Below, one piece after another: positions 1 through 6,165 of a DNA stretch of 7,149 bases (the stretch's first letter is position 1; each line of letters starts with the position of its first letter). The notes below the pieces were generated by a model. It was given only the letters and a program-made list of their open reading frames with translations. It did not search any database and was not told where the DNA came from. Origin of the DNA: Bacteroidales bacterium (GTDB taxonomy: Bacteria > Bacteroidota > Bacteroidia > Bacteroidales > B18-G4); assembly GCA_030618905.1 (NCBI GenBank), contig JAUXCL010000123.1, positions 1 to 7,149 on the forward strand. The letters are read 5' to 3'. Both the position numbers and the translations under genes were made by a program.

Positions 1-1652
1 CCTTCTTCTGGGAAACCATATGTGATCAAGTGCAAAAACAACCCTATTTCGTCTATTTCAAAGCTTCAGACAATGGTTTTCCTGTTAGCCTGGTAGATAT
101 TAAAACGGTCATGATCACTGTTGTTGCCCCGGCCCCACATGTATTTGAACCTGAGCCCACAGGAAGCAGTATAAAAGTAAGCTGGCGCAAAGAAAATTGT
201 CCAAAAGCAGTAAGTTACAATATTTTCCGGCGCAATGGATTTTACGGGTTTATCCCGGATAATTGCGAAACTGGCGTACCGGGATACACCGGATACAAAT
301 TGATTCATACTACCAATAGCATTAATGATACGGTATATGTGGATGATGACAATGGGGCGGGCTTGATCCCGGGAATAGATTACTGTTACATGATCACCAG
401 CATTTTCAACGACGGGGCTGAAAGTTATGCCTCGGAAGAAGTATGCGCAGCGCTGAAAAAAGATGTGCCCATCATCACGAATATCAGCAATGACAGTTCC
501 AATCTTATTCCGGGAATAGCATATATCGCCTGGTCGAAACCAACGGAACTGGATACAGTACAAACCCCGGGGCCCTATCAATATGTAGTGCAAAGGGCTG
601 AAGGACTTAACGGGAATGATTATACTCAGGTTGCCACCTTAAACGGATTGAATGACACGCTGTACATGGATAATTCCATTAACCTGAATGCCGTTTCATT
701 TCCATACAGGTATAAGATTGACCTCGAAAGTAGTTCCTACGGTTATGTAAGTTCTTCACAGCCGGCAACATCAGTCTATCTGGAAATCGCCCCATCAGAT
801 GAAATGCTATTGCTAAGCTGGGAATTGAATGTTCCATGGAGCAATGATACCTATGTGATTTTCCGCAAGGAGGAAGGACAATTGGATTATACACAGATAG
901 AAACTACGCAGGAAACAGCCTATAAAGATTCCGGCCTTGTCAATAACAGGGAATACTGTTATTATATCAAAAGTATCGGCAGTTACAATACTTCGGGTTT
1001 TGTGCATCCCCTGATCAACTTTTCGCAGCTTAAATGTCAAAAACCTTACGATAACGTAGCTCCGTGCCCGCCTGCCTTAACTGTTGAAACGGTTTGCGAC
1101 AGGATTGAAAACATCCTGACCTGGACAAATCCCAACAATTATTGTGCTGATGATGTGGACAAGTATTATATCTATTATGCATCAAGTGAGTCAGGTGATT
1201 TCATCCTTCTTGACTCAACTATGACAGCAATTGATACAGTGTATACCCATACGAACCTGGCATCTGTCACCGGCTGTTATGCGGTTACAGCAATAGACTC
1301 GGTCGGTAATGAAAGTGATTTCAGCAATATTTATTGCGTCGATTTCAATGCCTGTCCGGTTTATGAATTGCCCAATGTCTTCACTCCTAACGGAGATCAG
1401 CGCAATGATTATTTCACTCCATACCCTGAGTCTGTTGCTGCTGTTCATAGCATTGATATCAGCATTTTCAACCGCTGGGGAAAGATAGTTTATGTAAGCA
1501 CTGATCCCATGATCAACTGGGATGGCAAGAATTATAAGAATAATATCGAGTGCAGTGAAGGCACCTATTTCTACATTTGTGATGTTTTCGAGATCACATT
1601 AACCGGAATACAGAAGAGGACCTTGCAGGGTTCGATTACGCTTATAAGATAG
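1..1652 (+). CDS. Secreted multi-FnIII protein with T9SS type B (gliding motility-associated) C-terminal sorting domain, 5'-truncated by the window
   Basis: The reading frame is open from base 3 with no stop upstream of the first possible start (GTG at 30), so this is the C-terminal part of a larger protein. Residues below count from that GTG. Residues 1-32 finish an upstream domain. Four fibronectin-III-like modules follow, at about 34-142, 145-250, 251-340 and 343-443, each with a Trp strand (VSWRKE, IAWSKP, LLSWEL, LTWTNP) and a Tyr-rich 'YNIFRR/YVIFRK/YYIYYA' strand. Residues 445-540 are the CHU_C-type sorting domain: LPNVFTPNGDQRND, then ISIFNRWGKIVY, NWDGK, GTYFY and a terminal GSITLIR. 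In Bacteroidota this domain sends cargo through the outer membrane by the type IX system for cell-surface attachment or release. The visible part has 14 Cys, which suits an oxidised extracellular protein. The C-terminus looks complete, and the stop codon touches the downstream repeat array. The ligand or substrate cannot be told from this part. Confidence 0.9.
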   Translation, partial: FFWETICDQVQKQPYFVYFKASDNGFPVSLVDIKTVMITVVAPAPHVFEPEPTGSSIKVSWRKENCPKAVSYNIFRRNGFYGFIPDNCETGVPGYTGYKLIHTTNSINDTVYVDDDNGAGLIPGIDYCYMITSIFNDGAESYASEEVCAALKKDVPIITNISNDSSNLIPGIAYIAWSKPTELDTVQTPGPYQYVVQRAEGLNGNDYTQVATLNGLNDTLYMDNSINLNAVSFPYRYKIDLESSSYGYVSSSQPATSVYLEIAPSDEMLLLSWELNVPWSNDTYVIFRKEEGQLDYTQIETTQETAYKDSGLVNNREYCYYIKSIGSYNTSGFVHPLINFSQLKCQKPYDNVAPCPPALTVETVCDRIENILTWTNPNNYCADDVDKYYIYYASSESGDFILLDSTMTAIDTVYTHTNLASVTGCYAVTAIDSVGNESDFSNIYCVDFNACPVYELPNVFTPNGDQRNDYFTPYPESVAAVHSIDISIFNRWGKIVYVSTDPMINWDGKNYKNNIECSEGTYFYICDVFEITLTGIQKRTLQGSITLIR

Positions 1653-1686
1653 TTATAGGTTATAAGTTATAGGTTATAAGTTATAG
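1652..1686. repeat. Left heptamer array: five tandem GTTATAR units
   Basis: Five exact tandem 7-bp units follow one another: GTTATAG, GTTATAA, GTTATAG, GTTATAA, GTTATAG, strictly alternating in the last base. The first base of the array is the G of the TAG stop of the upstream secreted-protein gene. The same unit occurs inverted at 2154-2181, so the two arrays are opposed arms around the four-helix-bundle gene. Confidence 0.9.
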
Positions 1687-1763
1687 GTTTTGTAAAAAAA
1701 TCTTTATGCAAAAAAGGTACGTTATTCTTTTTTGGGTATTAACTTGTATAGAAGGTATTATCC

Positions 1764-2159
1764 ATGAAAAGTTATAAAGATCTTGATATATATAAAAAAT
1801 CATTTTCGTTGGCGGTAATAACGCATCAATTAACACTTTCATTGCCTGCGCATGAAAAATATGAAATTGGTAGCCAGCTACGAAGAGCAAGCCAGAGCAT
1901 CAAAGATAATATAGTAGAGGGTTATGGCAGAAGAAGATACAAAAATGAGTTTGTAAGATTCCTCATATTCGCCCACGCATCCCTTCTAGAAACAAGATCG
2001 CAACTTGAAATGGTTAATGAGCTCTACTCAACACCAAAGAGCATAGAATTAATAATTAAATATGATGAGCTGGGTAAAATGATTAATAGCTTCCAAAACT
2101 ATGTTCAAAACCAATGGGATACTTCCCATAACAAACCACCAAAAGCCAACAACTTATAA
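1764..2159 (+). CDS. Four-helix bundle protein, S23 / 23S rRNA intervening-sequence family
   Basis: The 131-residue protein fits the family, which is usually about 115-130 aa. Family signatures are visible: an N-terminal 'YKDLDIYKKSF' helix, 'EKYEIGSQLRRASQSIKDNIVEGYGRRRYKNEF' at about 31-63, then 'FLIFAHASLLETRSQLEM' at about 66-83, and a last amphipathic helix at about 93-116. Such proteins were first seen in ORFs inside 23S rRNA intervening sequences of Leptospira and Coxiella and form small helical-bundle oligomers. The Avd accessory protein of diversity-generating retroelements has the same fold. The cellular role of free-standing copies is not established. The ATG at 1764 starts right before the conserved SYKDLDIYKKS motif. 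A weak purine run (AGAAGG, about 1750-1755) lies upstream. The last codons and the TAA stop fall inside the right repeat array. No reverse transcriptase or rRNA sequence lies next to it. Confidence 0.88.
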   Translation: MKSYKDLDIYKKSFSLAVITHQLTLSLPAHEKYEIGSQLRRASQSIKDNIVEGYGRRRYKNEFVRFLIFAHASLLETRSQLEMVNELYSTPKSIELIIKYDELGKMINSFQNYVQNQWDTSHNKPPKANNL

Positions 2160-2181
2160 CCTATAACCTATAACTTATAAC
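2154..2181. repeat. Right heptamer array: four tandem YTATAAC units (inverted GTTATAR)
   Basis: Four exact units follow one another: TTATAAC, CTATAAC, CTATAAC, TTATAAC. Read on the minus strand this is GTTATAA, GTTATAG, GTTATAG, GTTATAA, the inverse of the left array. The first unit supplies the final Leu codon and the TAA stop of the four-helix-bundle gene. The array ends 3 nt before the stop codon of the convergent GAPDH gene. Confidence 0.9.
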
Positions 2182-2184
2182 TAT

Positions 2185-3183
2185 TTAAAATTTCATCAGC
2201 ATCGTAATCAGATCTACAACACGATTTGAATACCCCCACTCATTATCATACCAGTTCAATGTTCTGATGATCCTGTTGCCAAGGACCCTGGTGTATTCTG
2301 CATCATAGATTGAAGAATAGGGATTGCCTACGATATCGGAGGATACCAGTTTTTGCTCTGAGTACATCAGCACATTTTTCATGTGCTCTGTCTGGGATGC
2401 CCTTTTAACGGCTTCATTGACCTCTTTCACGGTCACATCCTTTTCAACTTCCACTACCAGGTCGACTACAGAGCCATCCGGAACAGGAACCCTGGAGGCC
2501 ATGCCATCCAGTTTACCCTTTAGTTCAGGAATAACCATTCCAACAGCCCTTGCTGCTCCCGTAGTGGTCGGAATGATATTCTCGGCTGCTGCCCTGCCCC
2601 TTCTCCAGTCCTTGTGCGGAACATCAGCAAGCCTTTGATCATTGGTATAAGCATGTGTTGTGGTCATCAGTCCTTCTATGATGCCAAATTCATCATTCAG
2701 TACCTTGGCCATTGGGGCAAGGCAATTGGTGGTACAACTGGCATTAGAGATGATGCGATGCTCCGGTTTAAGGGCTTTGTAATTGACACCGATGACCACT
2801 GTGCAATCAATCTCATCTTTTGAAGGTACGGTCAGGATTACCCTTTTGGCGCCTGCTTCCAGGTGTGGTTGCAAGCTTTCCCGGGTTCTGAAGATACCCG
2901 TAGCTTCTACAATCACGTCAATTTCTAATTCCTTCCAGGGTAATTTTGAAGGGTCAGCAATGGCCAGCATTTTTACTTTTTCATGGGGTGTAATCAGGTA
3001 ATCACCGTCAATATGTACCTCCTGTCCGAAACGAGTCATGACAGAATCATATTTCAACAAATAGGCCAACACATCATTATCAAATAAATCATTGATTGCA
3101 ATGACATCAATATCTTCTCTTGCATTCAGGATCCTGAATACCGATCTTCCTATTCTGCCAAATCCGTTAATTGCTACTCTCAT
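2185..3183 (-). CDS. gapA: Glyceraldehyde-3-phosphate dehydrogenase, NAD-dependent type
   Basis: This enzyme catalyses phosphorylating oxidation of glyceraldehyde-3-phosphate to 1,3-bisphosphoglycerate in cytoplasmic glycolysis, and the reverse reaction in gluconeogenesis. The protein has 332 residues, normal for the family. The Rossmann motif INGFGRIGR is at 5-13. Asp32 (AINDL) and Pro189 (ADVPHKDW) are the residue types that favour NAD over NADP. The catalytic Cys150 lies in SNASCTTNC, and its partner His177 in TTHAYTNDQ. The phosphate-site elements TTTGAA (206-211) and Arg231 (ASRVPVP) are present, and the nicotinamide-site WYDNEWGYS is at 311-319. The start is well supported: a strong AGGAGG (3190-3195) lies 6 nt before the ATG. 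The ATG overlaps the stop of the upstream GAPDH-like gene as ATGA, so translation is probably coupled. The gene converges on the repeat-bounded four-helix-bundle block. Confidence 0.97.
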   Translation of the reverse strand: MRVAINGFGRIGRSVFRILNAREDIDVIAINDLFDNDVLAYLLKYDSVMTRFGQEVHIDGDYLITPHEKVKMLAIADPSKLPWKELEIDVIVEATGIFRTRESLQPHLEAGAKRVILTVPSKDEIDCTVVIGVNYKALKPEHRIISNASCTTNCLAPMAKVLNDEFGIIEGLMTTTHAYTNDQRLADVPHKDWRRGRAAAENIIPTTTGAARAVGMVIPELKGKLDGMASRVPVPDGSVVDLVVEVEKDVTVKEVNEAVKRASQTEHMKNVLMYSEQKLVSSDIVGNPYSSIYDAEYTRVLGNRIIRTLNWYDNEWGYSNRVVDLITMLMKF

Positions 3184-4202
3184 TTTGCACCTCCTTTCTC
3201 TGCCAATCTGTGATAGGCGATAATTAAATCTTTAATTCTGGCAGCCTGTGCCAGGGCAGTATGATACCAGGTCAATGTTTTTAACATCCTGCCACTTGTT
3301 TTCAGGGAGGCCATCTTGTCAAATACAACGGAATGTGTATTTCCAATCACATCAGTGGATACGATAGGATCTTCAACCACTTCAATGATTTGCGGATATT
3401 TTTCAGCAGCTGCTTCGACGGCTTTATTCAGGTCCTCAATATCGATATCCTTTTTCTTCAACACAGTGGTTAAATCGAGTAAAGATCCGTTGGGTACCGG
3501 CACATTGAGTGCACTCCCCTCGATCCTTCCCTTAAACTCCGGCATGATGTATTGTATCCATTCCGGGCTTGGCGTAATATTCGGTATGATATTTTCGGCA
3601 GCTGACCTGCTGCGACGGAAAGTAGTGCTGGCTTTATCACGCAATGGCTGATCTGATGTGTAGGAATGAACTGTAGTAAGCATCGCATAGTCCACACCAA
3701 AGGTATCGTTCAGTATCTTCAACATAATGGCCGTGGCATTTGTTGTTGCAGAACCGGCTGAGACCAGGCGGTCAGAAACTTTGATGGTATCGTCATTGAC
3801 ACCCATAACCACAACCCTGTCGATCGGATCTTCCGGCAATGTAGATAAGACCACATGGTTCGCTCCTGCTTTCAGGTGCTTTTTCATGTCATTCTTTGTT
3901 TTATAAATTCCCGTTCCATCAATCACGACATCCGCGCCAAAAATGTCCCAGGGCACATCACCGGGCTCCAGTAATTTACTCTGTATCATCCTGGATTTAC
4001 CATTTGCGGAAACGAGGAAATTATCTTCCAGTTTCACATCGATACCACCTTTTGTTTCCGCTTTAAGCAAATAATGTAGAATTTCGGGGCGTCCTATTTC
4101 TGCTATAGCCACAATCTCAATCTCATCATCTGCAAGGCATAACCTGTAAAAGTGGCGGGAAACCTCACCAAATCCCATGAGGCCTATTCTAACTTTACTC
4201 AT
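3180..4202 (-). CDS. GAPDH-family paralogue lacking the catalytic cysteine (predicted pseudoenzyme)
   Basis: The protein has 340 residues and aligns with GAPDH from end to end without frameshifts. Retained features: a Rossmann start (LMGFGEVSR, 8-16), DGTGIYKT (95-102), His179 in TVHSYTSDQ, RRSRSAAENIIP (196-207) and VPVPNGS (234-240). Key residues are changed. SNASCTTNC has become SAGSATTNA, so the nucleophilic Cys is Ala152 (codon GCA, 3747-3749) and the second Cys is Ala156. The third dinucleotide-loop Gly is Ser15. NAD-ribose Asp is Glu35 (AIAEI). The phosphate-site Arg is Asn233 (ALNVPVP) and TTTGAA is NITPSP. WYDNEWGYS has become WYHTALAQA, losing the nicotinamide-binding Asn. Oxidative phosphorylation of a triose phosphate by the Cys mechanism is therefore not possible. 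It is the first gene of an operon with a normal GAPDH, overlapping it by 4 nt, so a partner or regulatory subunit role is plausible (inference). The ATG at 4202 places the Rossmann motif normally. Confidence 0.9.
   Translation of the reverse strand: MSKVRIGLMGFGEVSRHFYRLCLADDEIEIVAIAEIGRPEILHYLLKAETKGGIDVKLEDNFLVSANGKSRMIQSKLLEPGDVPWDIFGADVVIDGTGIYKTKNDMKKHLKAGANHVVLSTLPEDPIDRVVVMGVNDDTIKVSDRLVSAGSATTNATAIMLKILNDTFGVDYAMLTTVHSYTSDQPLRDKASTTFRRSRSAAENIIPNITPSPEWIQYIMPEFKGRIEGSALNVPVPNGSLLDLTTVLKKKDIDIEDLNKAVEAAAEKYPQIIEVVEDPIVSTDVIGNTHSVVFDKMASLKTSGRMLKTLTWYHTALAQAARIKDLIIAYHRLAEKGGAK
3189..3197 (-). promoter_or_regulatory. Strong Shine-Dalgarno for gapA inside the end of the upstream gene
   Basis: On the minus strand the sequence is AAAGGAGGT, with core AGGAGG 6 nt before the ATG at 3183. 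It is encoded within the last codons of the upstream paralogue (EKGGAK). An SD this strong is unusual in Bacteroidota, where many genes lack one, and the other genes in this window show none comparable. It fits coupled or enhanced translation of the second gene of the operon. Confidence 0.7.
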
Positions 4203-4248
4203 AATATTATGGTTAAATAATCAATATATTCTAAGCCTGAAAATGTAA

Positions 4249-4256
4249 CAAATTTA
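4249..4256 (-). promoter_or_regulatory. Candidate -7 element for the GAPDH operon (TAAATTTG)
   Basis: On the minus strand TAAATTTG matches the Bacteroidota sigma-ABfr -7 consensus TAnnTTTG. A TTTG lies upstream (4275-4272 on the minus strand), but the gap is 15 nt where about 19-21 is usual, so the -33 part is weak. The implied leader is roughly 40 nt. The region is AT-rich and chance matches are likely. Confidence 0.35.
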
Positions 4257-4272
4257 TTAATGATTTGTTTTC

Positions 4273-4312
4273 AAAATACGACATCTAAAAGTAATATAAT
4301 ATATCGTATTTT
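4273..4312. promoter_or_regulatory. 9-bp inverted repeat in the divergent gapA-operon/lepA promoter region
   Basis: AAAATACGA (4273-4281) and TCGTATTTT (4304-4312) are perfect reverse complements separated by 22 nt. Both arms carry a TATTTT(T)G-like sequence pointing outward, towards the two divergent genes. This could be a symmetric pair of promoter elements or a dyad operator. The arm repeat is seen directly; the function is inferred. Confidence 0.4.
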
Positions 4313-4314
4313 TG
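4307..4314 (+). promoter_or_regulatory. Candidate -7 element for lepA (TATTTTTG), close to the start codon
   Basis: TATTTTTG is an exact match to TAnnTTTG and ends 6 nt before the lepA ATG. If it is used, transcription would begin at or next to the start codon, giving a leaderless or nearly leaderless message. No TTTG at the expected -33 spacing is present, so the call is tentative. Confidence 0.4.
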
Positions 4315-4320
4315 CACTGC

Positions 4321-6108
4321 ATGGAATATTTAAGGAATTTCTGTATCATTGCCCATATTGATCATGGCAAGAGTACCCTGGCAGATCGCCTGCTGGAATT
4401 TACAGATACCATTTCAGGCAGGGATTTGCATGAGCAGGTCCTTGACAACATGGACCTGGAGCGTGAACGTGGCATTACCATTAAGAGTCATGCCATCCAG
4501 ATGGACTATAACTTTGAAGGCCAGGAATATACCATTAACCTGATCGATACCCCCGGGCATGTTGATTTTTCCTATGAAGTGTCCAGGTCAATCGCCGCCT
4601 GTGAAGGGGCCCTGCTGGTTATAGACGCTACACAGGGGGTGCAGGCCCAGACCATTTCCAATCTTTACCTGGCCATTGAGCATGATCTGGAGATTATCCC
4701 GGTTTTGAATAAAATGGACCTGGAAAATGCCATGCCGGAGGATGTCAAAGACCAGATCGTTGATCTTTTGGGTTGTGAAAGAGAGGATATCATTGAAGCC
4801 AGTGGTAAGACCGGGTATGGGGTGGATCAGATCCTTGAACGGGTCATCAGGCGTATCCCTGCTCCGAAAGGTGACCCTGAAGCGCCATTACAGGCACTGA
4901 TCTTTGACTCTGTTTTCAATTCCTACCGGGGCATTATTGCCTATTTCAGGATCATGAACGGCAGCATTAGCAAGGGAGATTTTGTTAAGTTCGTATCCAC
5001 CGAAAAGGAGTACTATGCAGACGAAGTTGGCATCCTTAGGCTCAAGCAGGAACCCAAAGAGACACTTGGTACAGGGGATGTCGGGTATATCATTTCCGGC
5101 ATCAAATCATCCAGGGAAGTAAAAGTAGGTGACACCATCACCCATGTTAAAAACCCTTGTGACAAGGCGATTGAAGGATTCCAGGATGTCAAACCCATGG
5201 TGTTTGCGGGGATTTATCCCATTGACCCTGATGAATATGAAGAGCTCAGGGCCTCGCTTGAGAAGCTCCAACTCAATGATGCCTCACTGACCTTCGAGCC
5301 GGAATCATCAGCTGCCCTGGGATTTGGGTTCCGCTGCGGATTTTTAGGACTTTTACATATGGAAATTGTGCAGGAACGTCTGGACAGGGAATTCAACATG
5401 AATGTCATTACTACGGTGCCAAATGTTTCTTATAAAGTGGTCACCCATAAAGGGGAAACTGTCGAAGTTCACAATCCATCGGGTTTACCCGATCAAAAGT
5501 ATATAGACCACATCGAAGAACCTTATATTATTGCCCAGGTCATTTCCAAGTCAAATTATGTGGGATCGGTGATGAACCTCTGCATTGACAAGCGGGGTAT
5601 TTTAAAGAACCAGGTATACCTCACCAGCGACCGTGTAGAAATTTCCTTTGAGATGCCGCTGGGTGAGATCGTATTTGATTTTTATGATAAGTTAAAAAGC
5701 ATTTCCAAGGGTTATGCTTCCTTTGACTACCATCAGTCCGGGTACCAGCCGGCCAACCTGGTGAAGCTTGACATCCTGTTGAATGGTGAATCGGTAGATG
5801 CACTGTCAACATTGATCCACAGGGATAATGCCTATGATTTTGGAAGAAGGATGTGTGTGAAGCTAAAGGAGTTGATCCCCAGGCAGCAATTCGACATTGC
5901 CATACAGGCAGCTATTGGGGCGAAGATCATCGCCAGGGAAACTGTGAAGGCCCTCAGGAAAGATGTGACGGCCAAGTGTTACGGGGGAGATATCACGCGT
6001 AAGCGTAAGCTTTTGGAAAAGCAGAAAAAGGGAAAGAAAAAGATGCGCCAGGTAGGTAATGTGGAAGTGCCGCAGCAGGCTTTCCTTGCCGTTTTGAAAT
6101 TAGATTAG
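4321..6108 (+). CDS. lepA: Elongation factor 4 (LepA), ribosome-associated translational GTPase
   Basis: LepA/EF4 is a GTPase that acts on the 70S ribosome or during initiation and ribosome maturation, and is nearly universal in bacteria. From ATG 4321 the protein has 595 aa (E. coli about 599). The G motifs are intact: G1 AHIDHGKST (11-19), G2 RGITIK with Thr53, G3 DTPGH with catalytic His80 (76-80), G4 NKMD (130-133) and G5 SGK (161-163). EF-G-like domains II, III and V follow. The LepA-specific C-terminal domain ends with the basic GGDITRKRKLLEKQKKGKKKMRQVG stretch and QQAFLAVLKLD. An in-frame TTG at 4312 would add three residues, but it lies inside the candidate -7 element. The family N-terminus 'MxxxRNFCIIAHIDHGKST' favours the ATG. 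No Shine-Dalgarno is visible. The gene is divergent from the GAPDH operon and has no visible defects. Confidence 0.97.
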   Translation: MEYLRNFCIIAHIDHGKSTLADRLLEFTDTISGRDLHEQVLDNMDLERERGITIKSHAIQMDYNFEGQEYTINLIDTPGHVDFSYEVSRSIAACEGALLVIDATQGVQAQTISNLYLAIEHDLEIIPVLNKMDLENAMPEDVKDQIVDLLGCEREDIIEASGKTGYGVDQILERVIRRIPAPKGDPEAPLQALIFDSVFNSYRGIIAYFRIMNGSISKGDFVKFVSTEKEYYADEVGILRLKQEPKETLGTGDVGYIISGIKSSREVKVGDTITHVKNPCDKAIEGFQDVKPMVFAGIYPIDPDEYEELRASLEKLQLNDASLTFEPESSAALGFGFRCGFLGLLHMEIVQERLDREFNMNVITTVPNVSYKVVTHKGETVEVHNPSGLPDQKYIDHIEEPYIIAQVISKSNYVGSVMNLCIDKRGILKNQVYLTSDRVEISFEMPLGEIVFDFYDKLKSISKGYASFDYHQSGYQPANLVKLDILLNGESVDALSTLIHRDNAYDFGRRMCVKLKELIPRQQFDIAIQAAIGAKIIARETVKALRKDVTAKCYGGDITRKRKLLEKQKKGKKKMRQVGNVEVPQQAFLAVLKLD

Positions 6109-6165
6109 ATACAATATTGAACATAAATTCTTGTTATTTAAAGATAATTTCCAAAAACAGGTCCT

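Larger units (their letters stand above)
1652..2181 (+). mobile_element. Putative inserted element: four-helix-bundle ORF bounded by inverted GTTATAR arrays
   Basis: The unit is defined by two opposed heptamer arrays (five copies left, four copies right) enclosing one small ORF. It occupies the whole space between the stop codon of the secreted-protein gene (ends 1652) and that of the convergent GAPDH gene (2185). Neither neighbour appears truncated. The interior is visibly richer in A+T than the flanking genes, and the ORF uses only AGA (6) and CGA (1) for arginine. No transposase, integrase or clear target-site duplication is visible. Calling it an element is therefore inference from the symmetry and composition. 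It could instead be a native gene with repeat-rich flanks. Confidence 0.45.

Noticed and set aside
66..593. 175-aa minus-strand ORF opposite the FnIII region
   Set aside because: It lies fully antisense to a convincing coding region, has no recognisable domain, and its composition is explained by the other strand.
1764..2159. Four-helix-bundle gene as part of a 23S rRNA insertion or a diversity-generating retroelement
   Set aside because: No rRNA sequence flanks it, and no reverse transcriptase or template/variable repeat pair is visible in the window.
2324..2638. 104-aa plus-strand ORF opposite gapA (and a similar one at 3316-3651 opposite the paralogue)
   Set aside because: Both are Ser/Thr-rich shadow frames of conserved GAPDH-family genes on the minus strand.
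3180..4202. Paralogue as erythrose-4-phosphate dehydrogenase or an NADP-type GapB
   Set aside because: Both enzymes need the active-site Cys, which is Ala here, and other substrate-site residues are also lost.
4312..4320. TTG at 4312 as the lepA start
   Set aside because: It adds three non-conserved residues, overlaps a promoter-like octamer, and the ATG at 4321 matches the family N-terminus.
6109..6165. Terminator between lepA and the lipoprotein gene
   Set aside because: Only a very short AT dyad (CAATATTG) is present, with no GC stem and no U-tract.
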